From Segatella buccae ATCC 33574 (GTDB lineage Bacteria; Bacteroidota; Bacteroidia; Bacteroidales; Bacteroidaceae), in assembly GCF_000184945.1 (NCBI RefSeq), contig NZ_GL586311.1, forward strand, positions 507,367-571,366: DNA of 64,000 nucleotides, written 5' to 3'. The translations under genes and the position numbers were made by a program. The notes under the pieces are model-generated. The model saw only the letters and a program-made list of their open reading frames with translations. It made no database searches and was not told the DNA's origin. Below, one piece after another: positions 1 to 8,059 of this stretch. Positions within the stretch are counted from its first letter, which is position 1. Each line of letters begins with the position of its first letter.

Positions 1-157
1 ATCATCCTTTTCTTATCCTGAACTGACATATCAATCTTGTCGGCAAGTGGCCCGAATATATTCCCCCATTCATATCGGCTGAATCATGAGATAAGAGCCG
101 GAAGATTGCCGCACATTCGTCCAATGGGCTCCCCAGTCACTCTCCAATACGCCATCA

Positions 158-187
158 AGCCCCCGGGAACAGTTGCTCTCGGGGGCT
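158..187. terminator. Perfect 8-bp hairpin downstream of the AAA ATPase gene
   Basis: AGCCCCCG at 158-165 pairs with CGGGGGCT at 180-187 around a 14-nt loop, 34 bases beyond the stop of the minus-strand ATPase gene. There is no T-tract on either strand, so it is only a candidate transcript end. The first 157 bases show no gene that I can support. Confidence 0.45.
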
Positions 188-221
188 GACGGCGCAAAAG
201 GACACAAGGTTGTCCGTCGGT

Positions 222-1535
222 CTACATATCGTCGAGCGACAAACCGCCCAACGTGAATTGATATTTCCCAAAAGTGGCCTGGGGCAATGCTTCCACCTTT
301 TTTGCCAAGGCGGGAAGGCTTATTTTTCGCGGATTGCGCTTCACCTCGGCGATGAATCCCGTATGGTTTTGCTCATTCACTGCCACAAGGTCTACCTCGT
401 TTTCGCCGCTCCGATCCCACCAGTTGCCCACTTCCGTGTATTTTCCGCTCTCCATGGCCTTGCTTTGAAAGTAGGTTTCAAGCACCCGACCCGAAAATTG
501 GCTATAGCCTTCTTCCATCCCTTCACGCACCAAATGTAATTGATTGCGTTCTATCGCATTCTGATAGGGATAGACGAAGCGGAACCAAAAATTCAGGAAA
601 TTGTCTCTGATAGCGTATTTGCTGACCTTCGACCCCACCTTGGAAAAGAGTGGGCGCACCTTTGAAATCATCTCGTAATTGTTCTCCAAGTTGGCCAGAT
701 AAACACCGGACGACTTCCCAAGCACACCGTCTATCTCCGAAATGCGCGTCATACCCGATGCAAGAAGCTGGAGGATAGAGAAGTAAGTATTGTAATCATT
801 GGAAAATTCATTGCTCACAAGGTCACGCCCCTCGGTCAGGAAATAGGAATCTTGCCGGCACACATAATCCAGCATTTCCTGCCGGCTGAAACATCCGGCA
901 TCCATGAGCAGCTCCACATACTTGGCCACCCCACCGGTTATCATGTAAAGGGTCAACAGGTCGTCGGGCTGATAAGCCGGAGCGTGATCGCCCAATATCT
1001 CTTTGAGCACGCTGGTATCAAACGGGCGAAGGGTGAATTTGGAAGTGGCGCGACCATAAAGCGGTTCGGCACGGTTTTCAAAAATGCGCTTCATCAGCGT
1101 GTGAATCGACCCACAAGCAATAAGATTGATATGTGACGAGCGGTGATAACGGTCCCATATCTCCTGCATTTCGCTGAAAAGAGCCGCATTGATGCGGTAA
1201 AGATTCTGTATCTCATCAAATACTACCGTGAAGTGCCGGGTCTGTGAAGCCTGCATGATCACCTCAAACAGTTCGCGAAACCGCGAAATCCGCCCGAAGA
1301 CATTGATGCCCAAAGAGTTTTGGAGTTCTCTTTGCATCTTGTCGCACAGCATGGCCTCATTGTCACGCGACACAAACAGATAGGCAAAAGGTTTCCCTTC
1401 AAGCGCTTTGAGTATAAGCGAGGTCTTGCCTATACGGCGCCTGCCCATAAGCACTGTGAATGAAGCGGCCTTTTCGGCCTGTGCTTCGCTGTTGCGCAGC
1501 AGTTCCAATTCTTTTTCTCTATCGTAGAACTTCAT
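222..1535 (-). CDS. AAA-type ATPase with C-terminal DUF234 / nuclease-like domain
   Basis: The 437-residue product has a Walker A motif GRRRIGKT at residues 31-38 and a Walker B-like VVFDEIQ near residue 105, followed by a helical sensor region typical of the archaeal-type ATPases common in Bacteroidota. The C-terminal part contains NEVDLVAV and, about 10 residues later, IAEVKR, which is the D...ExK spacing of a PD-(D/E)XK nuclease fold and fits the DUF234 family. These families are often solitary and their role is poorly known; a link to mobile-element or nucleic-acid processing is only inference. The ATG at 1535 follows a consensus promoter and tandem repeats (separate entries). Its lone position downstream of the GH3 gene gives no functional clue. 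Confidence 0.8.
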   Translation of the reverse strand: MKFYDREKELELLRNSEAQAEKAASFTVLMGRRRIGKTSLILKALEGKPFAYLFVSRDNEAMLCDKMQRELQNSLGINVFGRISRFRELFEVIMQASQTRHFTVVFDEIQNLYRINAALFSEMQEIWDRYHRSSHINLIACGSIHTLMKRIFENRAEPLYGRATSKFTLRPFDTSVLKEILGDHAPAYQPDDLLTLYMITGGVAKYVELLMDAGCFSRQEMLDYVCRQDSYFLTEGRDLVSNEFSNDYNTYFSILQLLASGMTRISEIDGVLGKSSGVYLANLENNYEMISKVRPLFSKVGSKVSKYAIRDNFLNFWFRFVYPYQNAIERNQLHLVREGMEEGYSQFSGRVLETYFQSKAMESGKYTEVGNWWDRSGENEVDLVAVNEQNHTGFIAEVKRNPRKISLPALAKKVEALPQATFGKYQFTLGGLSLDDM

Positions 1536-1574
1536 AATATAAACGGTGATTTATATAAATGGCGGTTTATATAA
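1533..1574 (-). repeat. 2.6 tandem copies of a 16-bp operator-like repeat in the ATPase leader
   Basis: On the minus strand TTATATAAACCGCCAT (1574-1559) is followed head-to-tail by TTATATAAATCACCGT (1558-1543) and the partial unit TTATATTATG (1542-1533), which contains the start codon. The first two units match at 13 of 16 positions. They fill nearly the entire predicted 5' leader of the ATPase gene, a position suited to repression or translational control. Confidence 0.75.
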
Positions 1575-1576
1575 TG

Positions 1577-1607
1577 CAAAGATAGGCGTTATCTCCGAGA
1601 AAACAAA
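1577..1607 (-). promoter_or_regulatory. Bacteroidota-type promoter of the ATPase gene
   Basis: On the minus strand TTTG (1607-1604) is separated by 19 nt from TATCTTTG (1584-1577), matching the -33/-7 consensus. The predicted start of transcription, about 7 nt further on, falls on the first 16-bp repeat, about 35 nt before the ATG at 1535. Confidence 0.7.
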
Positions 1608-1701
1608 AATATGGGGGATAAAAAACAAGAATTTGCCCACGGAATTGTCTGATAGGACAAATATCGCTCTTGGAATGACCAAGGGGAAGGACCGACAAAA
1701 G

Positions 1702-1751
1702 AAAGGGGACTTATGGGCAGCATTCTTTTTGCTTGTCCATAAGTCCCCTTT
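1702..1751 (-). terminator. Strong terminator after the GH3 gene
   Basis: A perfect 15-bp stem (1702-1716 with 1737-1751) lies 13 bases downstream of the GH3 stop on the minus strand; the 3' arm ends in TTTC followed by TTTTG on that strand. It separates the GH3 gene from the ATPase promoter. Confidence 0.75.
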
Positions 1752-1764
1752 AATTATATGGTGG

Positions 1765-4116
1765 TTACTGCTTCAACAGATTGAGCGGCTGTTGGGAAGC
1801 CAAAACGTTGTTCACTTTCTCCGTGTAGCCGTCGAGTTTGAGCGACGAGGTGGCACGAATGTCCTCCACGCTGGCACCGAACTTGAAGACATAAGTGCCG
1901 GCATCGGCCTTCCATTGGCTTCCGGCCTCGTCAAAACTGGCGAGGTCGCGCTTCTCAATGACCATCTTCAAGGTTTCGCTCTCGCCCGGTTTCAACTCAC
2001 GGGTCTTGGCAAAGGCCTTCAGTTCCTTGGCCGGTTTCTCGTAGGCCCCTTTCGGAGCCTGCACGTAGACCTGTGCCACCTCCTTGCCGGCCACGCTGCC
2101 CGTGTTTTTCACCGTGATGCTCACTTCAACGTTGTTGCCCTTAACCCTCACCGAAGGATTGGCAAACGCAAAGGTTGTGTAGCTCAAACCGTAGCCGAAA
2201 GGATAGGCCACCTGACGGCGGAAAGTGTCGAAATAGCGGTAGCCCACATAGATGTCTTCCTCATGGTTGCAGAAGTCTACACCGGGAATGTTGCCCGCTC
2301 CCCAATCCTCCATCGTGCGATAGGTGTACATGTCGTATTGCGGAGCAAAGTTTTTAGTCGAAGGATGGTCGGTGGCGGCAATGGGCCAAGTCATTGTGAG
2401 ATGTCCCGAAGGATTGGCCTTGCCCGTGAGCACATCGGCCACGGAGTTGCCTCCCTCCTCTCCCGGTTGCCAAGCCACAAGGATGGCATCGGCACGGTCG
2501 CGCCACGAAGCGGTCTCCATCACGCTGCCCGAGTTGATAATCACGATGACGGGTTTGCCGGCTGCGCGGAAGATGTCGCTCACGCGGAAGATCATCTTCT
2601 TCTCGTTGTCCGTGAGGTTGAACTCGCCTTCTATCTGCCTGTCCATACCCTCGCCGGCCTGCCGACCTATGGTGATGATGGCCGCATCGGCCAGTTTGGC
2701 TTCGGTGGCGGCGCAACGCTCGGATATTTCTATCTCATCAAGCTTGGGCTGTCCCTGATCGAGAAACCACATCATGGGATTCTTGTCGGCCTTGAGTTTG
2801 GCTTTGGCATACTTCACGTAGTTCTGGTAAATCTCGGTGAGCTGCGGTGTGGTGCTCACTCCGACATTCTTGAGCCCTGTCACCATATCCACCACGTAGG
2901 GCACGTTGACACATCCCGAGCCCAGACCACCCGAAAGGAAGTCGTAGCTGTTCACTCCGAAGAGGGCCACGGTCTTGAGATGGCGTATGGGTAGCGTGCC
3001 TCCGGTATTCTTCAGGAGCACCATACCCTCGGTGGAACTCTGACGCGTGATTTCTGCATGGGCCTTGAGATCGGGCTTGTTGGAGAACTTGTAACCCTTG
3101 AAGCGTGGTGTGCGGACGATGTATTCGAGCATATTGCGCACATTGCGGTCCACATCCTTGATGTCAACGCGCCCGGCTTTCACGTCGTCGATGATTTCCT
3201 GCGCCTGTGCGGGATATCCCGGCATCATCAAGTCGTTGCCCGCAGTCACTTCCTGTGCCACGGGCAGGTCTTTGCGCTTACCTATCCAGTCGGTCATCAC
3301 GATGCCCTTGAAGCCCCACTCATCGCGCAGAACGGTGGTGAGCAGATCCTTACTACCCTGTGCGTAAGTGCCGTTAATCTTGTTGTAGGCCGACATAAGT
3401 GTCCACGGCTGACTCCGGCGCGTCATCATCTCAAAGCCTTTGAGATAGAGTTCGCGCAAGGCGCGTTGGCTCACGCGCTCATCGACCCGTGTACGGTCGC
3501 TCTCCTGCGAGTTGACGGCATAATGTTTGGCACTCACACCCACGCCCTGACTCTGTATGCCCTGCACCATGGCCGTGCCGATGAGGCCCGTCACCACCGG
3601 ATCTTCACTGTAATACTCGAAGTTGCGACCACAAAGCGGATTGCGGTGGAGATTCATTCCGGGGCCGAGAATCACGTCAACGCCATACTCCAACGTCTCG
3701 TTGCCAATGGCCCGGCCCACTTGTTCGACGAGTGCCGTGTTCCATGTGGAAGCCAGACAGGTGCCCACGGGAAAACCGGTGGCAAAGAATGTCTGGTCGG
3801 TGCCGTCACGGTGGGCATCGATATGCACGCCTGCCGGACCGTCGGCCACCACCGTTGCGGGGATGCCCAACCGGGGTATGGCTACTGTCGTGCCGGCAGC
3901 ACCGGCCACGATCTTCTTCTGGTGGCCCAGCATAGCGCCGGAGCCCACGAAGCCGGGATTACCACCGCCTACGAGAAGTTGTGCTTTCTCCTCGATGGTC
4001 ATGGCTGCCAGCACTTCATCGATGTTGTTTGCTGTGAGTTGTGGAATCTGTTGTGCCATCATTGTTGTGGATAAGAGGCCTGCCGCGAGGGCCAAGCCGA
4101 GTTTCTTGTGCTTCAT
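1765..4116 (-). CDS. Secreted GH3 glycosidase (beta-xylosidase/beta-glucosidase type)
   Basis: This 783-residue protein begins with a signal peptide ending about ...STTMMAQ. The GH3 (alpha/beta)8 domain is clear: DGPAGVH near residue 93, the KHYA motif at 197-200, and VMTDW with the predicted catalytic nucleophile Asp276. The second alpha/beta sandwich domain contains AGEGMDR, where the acid/base usually lies, and a fibronectin-III-like C-terminal domain starts around residue 640 (RYFDTFRRQVAYPFGYGLSYT). In a xylan locus the likely task is release of xylose from the non-reducing end of oligosaccharides, but GH3 sequence alone does not separate xylosidase from glucosidase. It is transcribed toward a strong terminator and lies 74 bp after the TPR regulator. 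Confidence 0.88.
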   Translation of the reverse strand: MKHKKLGLALAAGLLSTTMMAQQIPQLTANNIDEVLAAMTIEEKAQLLVGGGNPGFVGSGAMLGHQKKIVAGAAGTTVAIPRLGIPATVVADGPAGVHIDAHRDGTDQTFFATGFPVGTCLASTWNTALVEQVGRAIGNETLEYGVDVILGPGMNLHRNPLCGRNFEYYSEDPVVTGLIGTAMVQGIQSQGVGVSAKHYAVNSQESDRTRVDERVSQRALRELYLKGFEMMTRRSQPWTLMSAYNKINGTYAQGSKDLLTTVLRDEWGFKGIVMTDWIGKRKDLPVAQEVTAGNDLMMPGYPAQAQEIIDDVKAGRVDIKDVDRNVRNMLEYIVRTPRFKGYKFSNKPDLKAHAEITRQSSTEGMVLLKNTGGTLPIRHLKTVALFGVNSYDFLSGGLGSGCVNVPYVVDMVTGLKNVGVSTTPQLTEIYQNYVKYAKAKLKADKNPMMWFLDQGQPKLDEIEISERCAATEAKLADAAIITIGRQAGEGMDRQIEGEFNLTDNEKKMIFRVSDIFRAAGKPVIVIINSGSVMETASWRDRADAILVAWQPGEEGGNSVADVLTGKANPSGHLTMTWPIAATDHPSTKNFAPQYDMYTYRTMEDWGAGNIPGVDFCNHEEDIYVGYRYFDTFRRQVAYPFGYGLSYTTFAFANPSVRVKGNNVEVSITVKNTGSVAGKEVAQVYVQAPKGAYEKPAKELKAFAKTRELKPGESETLKMVIEKRDLASFDEAGSQWKADAGTYVFKFGASVEDIRATSSLKLDGYTEKVNNVLASQQPLNLLKQ

Positions 4117-4190
4117 TGTCTTATTGGGTTTTGTTATTAGTTAAGAGTTGAAAAGTGAGGGGTGGGAAGTTGGAAGTGAGGAATGGGGAG
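4117..4190. repeat. Purine-rich intercistronic tract
   Basis: The gap between the TPR regulator gene and the GH3 gene is almost all G and A on the plus strand, built of near-repeats such as GTGAGGGGTGGGAAG and TGGAAGTGAGGAATGGG. It resembles one arm of the heptad inverted repeats seen in other gaps in this window, but no matching second arm is visible. Confidence 0.4.
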
Positions 4191-5633
4191 TCAGGGGGAT
4201 GGGGAAAGATGGACAATCTGTGCCAAGTCGAGTTTCTTGCCCAACCGGCTTTTGGTGGAACGCACGGCCTGTTCGGAACAGCAAAACGACCGGGCTTTCT
4301 CGGCATCAGACATCCCGTTGCGCTCCATGATACAGAAGAACGTCTCTTTCGGGGTCAGGGCATTGTCGGGATTGTCAATGATGGCGGCGAGCCGGCGGTC
4401 AATATTCCACATCACACCCGCCACGGCCTTCTGCTCGCGACGGCCCATCTGACTGATATTGCTGTGGCAGAGAATGGCATGGAGCGTGTCGATGCCAAGT
4501 TTGGTTTGGGCGATGGAGTCATAGTTTTGGTCGCCGGCCAAGCGGGCGGGCAACTTCTCCTTGAGCGCATCGAGCCGCCCCACCTTTTCGTCTACCGACC
4601 GTTTGAGTTCCTCTATCGTGGCATCACGCCGCCCAAGCATCAGTGCCAAGTCTTGCCGCACTTCACTTATGCGGTCGCGGAAACGTTTGTAGAGGGCCTG
4701 TGTGCGACGGTAATACCACACCGTGAGTCCGAATATCACCAGCAGAAGGACAATGATGGCCAACGAAAACCACAGCCGCTGTTCGAGCTTCTCACGTTGC
4801 TGTATCTCCTGATCCATCCTACTCTGCACCCGGAGAATGTCAAGATTGCGGCCCGACGACTTCAACGAGTCGCTCATCTCCTTGAGTTGCTTGTAGGCAT
4901 CCAGTGACCCACGATAGTCACCATGCTTCTCCAGATAGTCGCTCTTGACGAGCAGCCGGTTGTATTGCAGCGTGGCATCGCCCTTAGGGAGAATGCTCAT
5001 AAGCATCTGGGCACGCTCATCCTTGTTTTGTTTCAAGTAAATGTAGCACAACAGCGACACGGCATTGCCGGCAGCCGAAGAGTCTTCGGCCAGCAGGGCA
5101 GCCTTGTAGGCATGTTCTTCCGCTGTAACCAGTTCGCCGGCAAGCATTTCGCGATAGGCGATGTTCTTCATTATTTGCGACTGCTGGCTGCGGTCGGCAT
5201 GTGGATAGAGCCTCTTGGCTTCGAGGGTGATGTGCCAGGCACTGTCCGGACGGTTCATATTGTAGAGCACGTTGGCCTGATTGATGAGCACATCCACCAT
5301 CAGATCTTTCCGTGCCATGGCGCGGGCAGCGGTCATGGCCTTGTCGAAATATTGCAAGGCGCGTTCGTCGGCTCCCAGCGTCTCGTTAATCCACCCGATG
5401 TGATGGTAGACCCGATAAAGCGCCAGCGTGTCGCCGGTGTCGCCGGCAAACTTCTCGGCATGTTTCAGTTGCATCATAGCTGCACTGAAATCCTGCCTGT
5501 CAATGTACAGTTCGGCACTGTCTGCACAGACTGCCAACACCGACCGCTCCCCTCCGAGAGCACCCGAAGCCGCCCGACGGCACGAAACCGCCGACAAAGC
5601 CAATGCCGCCAGCAACAAAAACACCTTATACAT
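4191..5633 (-). CDS. Membrane-anchored TPR protein with C-terminal HTH-like domain
   Basis: I take the ATG at 5633, giving 480 residues (MYKVFLLLAALALSAVSC); a GTG three codons earlier is open but unnecessary. After an N-terminal signal with a possible lipobox (LSAVSC) come helical tetratricopeptide-like repeats over roughly residues 40-260, one membrane span (WFSLAIIVLLLVIFGLTVWYY, about 288-308), a coiled coil, and a terminal segment LTPKETFFCIMERNGMSDAE...EQAVRSTKSRLGKKL that resembles the LuxR-like HTH of Bacteroidota TPR regulators. The topology suggests periplasmic sensing and cytoplasmic DNA binding in one chain. The recognition helix (CCSEQAVRSTKSR) is kept but the preceding turn is unusual. 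Its place between GH43 and GH3 suggests a local regulator; the ligand is unknown. Confidence 0.65.
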   Translation of the reverse strand: MYKVFLLLAALALSAVSCRRAASGALGGERSVLAVCADSAELYIDRQDFSAAMMQLKHAEKFAGDTGDTLALYRVYHHIGWINETLGADERALQYFDKAMTAARAMARKDLMVDVLINQANVLYNMNRPDSAWHITLEAKRLYPHADRSQQSQIMKNIAYREMLAGELVTAEEHAYKAALLAEDSSAAGNAVSLLCYIYLKQNKDERAQMLMSILPKGDATLQYNRLLVKSDYLEKHGDYRGSLDAYKQLKEMSDSLKSSGRNLDILRVQSRMDQEIQQREKLEQRLWFSLAIIVLLLVIFGLTVWYYRRTQALYKRFRDRISEVRQDLALMLGRRDATIEELKRSVDEKVGRLDALKEKLPARLAGDQNYDSIAQTKLGIDTLHAILCHSNISQMGRREQKAVAGVMWNIDRRLAAIIDNPDNALTPKETFFCIMERNGMSDAEKARSFCCSEQAVRSTKSRLGKKLDLAQIVHLSPSP

Positions 5634-5775
5634 AACGCTCACAAAGATAGTGATTTTTTCTTACTTCTTATCGCTTTGCATAAGGAAAAACGCTTCCGCC
5701 GGCAACATCAGGCTCTAAAAGAAAGCATTACCGAACTGCGGCAACAATTTGCCCACAGTCCGGTAATGCACACGT

Positions 5776-6738
5776 TCACTCGCTCTTCATTGTCAGAATG
5801 CGCCCTTCCTCGTCGTATGAGAGCGGCATCACCTTGACGGAACGCAACCAAGTGGTGTCGTTGCTGGGCACGCAATCATGGTGGAAGAGATACCACCGGC
5901 CTTTGTATTCAACGATGCTGTGGTGGGTGGTCCACCCGACAACGGGCTCAAGTATCACACCTCCGTAGGTGAAAGGCCCGTAGGGATTGTCGCCCACGGC
6001 ATAGCACAAATAGTGGGTGTCGCCGGTGGAGTAACTGAAATAGTATTTGCCCTTGTACTTGTGCATCCAGCTGGCCTCGAAGAAACGGTGGGGGTCGTCG
6101 GCCGGCAGGGGCTTCCCGTTGCCGTCAACAATGAGCACGGGCCGCGGCATCTCGGCAAACTGCATCACGTCGTCGGTCATGCGGGCCACACGCGAGGGCA
6201 GCGGGTCTTCCTTACCCTCAGGCAGATGCTCGCACTTCAGAGCCTTGTTGTCCTTATACCATTGCAGTTGCCCGCCCCAGATGCCACCGAAGTAGCAATA
6301 TATCTGTCCGTCATCGTCTTTGAACACACAGGGGTCGATGCTGTAAGAACCGCGTATAGGGTCGCCCTGCGGCTTGAAAGGCCCTTCGGGACGGTCGGCT
6401 ACGGCCACCCCTAAACGAAACACGCCATTATAGTCTTTGGCGGAAAACACGAGATAATACTTGCCGTCTTTCTCCACCACATCGTTGTCCCACATCTGTT
6501 TCTCGGCCCAGGGTACGTCGGCCACATCAAGGATCACCCCATGGTCGGTCACCTCGCCGTCCATCACGTCATCGAGCGAGAGCACATGATAGTCCTTCAT
6601 TTGAAAATGCCCGCCATCATCGTCGAAGCATTCTCCACTGTCCCAGTCGTGAGAGGGATAGATATACACACGGTCGTTGAAGACATTAGCCGACGGATCG
6701 GCCATATAATCCTTAGGAAAAAGATACCTTGGTTTCAT
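5776..6738 (-). CDS. xynB: GH43 beta-xylosidase / arabinosidase (XynB-like)
   Basis: The 320-residue protein is a single five-bladed GH43 domain without a signal peptide, so it should act in the cytoplasm. The predicted catalytic residues are Asp14 (MADPSANVF, base), Asp135 (SIDPCVF, pKa modulator) and Glu221 (FFEASWMHKY, acid). Length and motifs (SWMHKYKGKYYFSYSTGDTH, VVGWTTHHSIVE) closely match what I recall of Prevotella bryantii XynB, an enzyme releasing xylose from xylo-oligosaccharides. It is the last member of the SGNH-GPH-GPH-GH10-GH43 operon and should act on short products imported by the symporters. The gap to GH10 holds a long inverted repeat. Confidence 0.9.
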   Translation of the reverse strand: MKPRYLFPKDYMADPSANVFNDRVYIYPSHDWDSGECFDDDGGHFQMKDYHVLSLDDVMDGEVTDHGVILDVADVPWAEKQMWDNDVVEKDGKYYLVFSAKDYNGVFRLGVAVADRPEGPFKPQGDPIRGSYSIDPCVFKDDDGQIYCYFGGIWGGQLQWYKDNKALKCEHLPEGKEDPLPSRVARMTDDVMQFAEMPRPVLIVDGNGKPLPADDPHRFFEASWMHKYKGKYYFSYSTGDTHYLCYAVGDNPYGPFTYGGVILEPVVGWTTHHSIVEYKGRWYLFHHDCVPSNDTTWLRSVKVMPLSYDEEGRILTMKSE

Positions 6739-6766
6739 AAGTTTGCAGTTGGTTATTGATTGATTA

Positions 6767-6895
6767 GGAGGAGTTAAAGGGAGTTAAGACAACAGCTTTT
6801 ATTGCCACTCATATCATTATGCTTTAACTACGCAAGGAGCTTTCAAACAATCCGGCTATTGTCTTAACTCCTTTTCCTTAACTCCCTTTAACTCC
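6767..6895. repeat. Long inverted repeat of GGAGTTAA/TTAACTCC units between GH43 and GH10
   Basis: The left arm (6767-6797) contains GGAGTTAAAGGGAGTTAAG followed by ACAACAGC; the right arm (6855-6895) reads GCTATTGTC, TTAACTCC, then TTAACTCCCTTTAACTCC. The arms pair over about 27 nt with a 12-nt insertion in the right arm and a roughly 58-nt loop. A second copy with the same arm-proximal GACAACAG/CTGTTGTC boundary lies between susC and susD at 23690-23823. It would be transcribed as a long hairpin within the operon mRNA. Confidence 0.8.
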
Positions 6896-6922
6896 ATATA
6901 TATTCCTCTAATAATACTCTCC

Positions 6923-8044
6923 CTACTCCCGGTACATCTTGATAATCTCCTTCACCACCGGTTTGGGCCGATATTCGCGGTCGAAGAGCAACGGATAGTT
7001 GGTGCGCCCTTTAACCGGCCAGTCGTTAAGCCACGAAGAGCCGTCGTCCACGCCCCACAATGTGACACGCTCAATATTGGCGGTGTGCTTCTTGTAGAGC
7101 CGGAAAAAAGCCAGATAACGCTCGTTGAAAATCTTTTGGGCCTGCTTGTCGAGTCCTTTCACGTAGGGGTTGAGCTGCTTGTCGTAGGTGAAATTCTGAC
7201 TGATTTCAGCTCCACCAAACTGCTTCGGGTTGGGTAACATATTGAGATCGAGTTCCGTCATCTGAATCTTCACGCCACAAGCCACCAGCGAGTCCATCGT
7301 GGCCTCATAGTCGGCAAGATTGGGATAATCCACGCCATTGTGGCTCTGCATCCCCACAGCGTCTATGCGGCATCCCTTGCTTTTGAGGTGGCGCACCAAC
7401 CGGCACACAGCATCACGCTTCGCAGGCTTCGACATGGAGTAGTCGTTGTAGTAGAGTTCGGCATCGGGATCGGCTGCATGGGCAAACCGGAAAGCCAGTT
7501 CGAAGTATTCCGGCCCTATTATATTATAATAAGGTGTCTTGCGGTAGCTTCCATCATCCTCAAAGGCTTCGTTGATCACATCCCATCCCTTGATGCGGCC
7601 TTTGTAGCGGGAGACAACATCGGTGATGTGATGGTACATGCGGTCGATGAGCACCTCGCGGCCCACGGGCTTGCCCTCCTTGTCGGTAAACATCCAACGG
7701 GGTGGCTGGGAATGCCACACAAGGCAATGGCCAATGACGGTCAGGCCGTTGTCTTCGCCAAACTTCACCGTCCGGTCGGCATCATCCCAGAAGTAGGTGT
7801 GCTCCTCGGGATGAATACTCTCACCCTTCATGCAGTTCTCAGCCACAATGGAGTTGAAATTGTCCTTCACCACTTCGGCCCCTTTCGCATCGCGTCCCCA
7901 CACCACATCAGTGTTCACGGCGGCGCCGATGAGGAAGTGTTTGCCAACCACTTCCTTTAGAGTGGGCAGTGAAGGCTTCTGTGCCACGGCCGGAGAGACG
8001 AGCAGCGCGGCAGTAAGTGTTGCTAACAGTTTGTTCATTTTCAT
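6923..8044 (-). CDS. xynA: GH10 endo-1,4-beta-xylanase
   Basis: The 373-residue protein has a signal peptide (MKMNKLLATLTAALLVSPAVAQ) and one GH10 TIM-barrel domain. The acid/base is predicted at Glu159 in WDVINEAF and the nucleophile at Glu264 in QMTELDLN; substrate-side motifs NCMKGESIHP and HCLVWHSQPP are intact, and DGSSWLNDWP closes the barrel. It cleaves internal beta-1,4 bonds of xylan or longer xylo-oligosaccharides in the periplasm or at the surface; no lipobox is seen, so periplasmic location is most likely. It sits between GH43 and the two GPH transporters, an order like that of the P. bryantii xyn cluster. Confidence 0.95.
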   Translation of the reverse strand: MKMNKLLATLTAALLVSPAVAQKPSLPTLKEVVGKHFLIGAAVNTDVVWGRDAKGAEVVKDNFNSIVAENCMKGESIHPEEHTYFWDDADRTVKFGEDNGLTVIGHCLVWHSQPPRWMFTDKEGKPVGREVLIDRMYHHITDVVSRYKGRIKGWDVINEAFEDDGSYRKTPYYNIIGPEYFELAFRFAHAADPDAELYYNDYSMSKPAKRDAVCRLVRHLKSKGCRIDAVGMQSHNGVDYPNLADYEATMDSLVACGVKIQMTELDLNMLPNPKQFGGAEISQNFTYDKQLNPYVKGLDKQAQKIFNERYLAFFRLYKKHTANIERVTLWGVDDGSSWLNDWPVKGRTNYPLLFDREYRPKPVVKEIIKMYRE

Positions 8045-8059
8045 TTGTGAGATTATAGG

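Noticed and set aside
5634..5642. GTG start three codons upstream for the TPR regulator
   Set aside because: It falls within the candidate -7 box and is not needed; the ATG at 5633 gives a standard signal sequence.
6767..6895. CRISPR-like repeat
   Set aside because: The repeated units are 8-10 nt, partly without spacers and arranged as one inverted pair; no cas gene is in the window.
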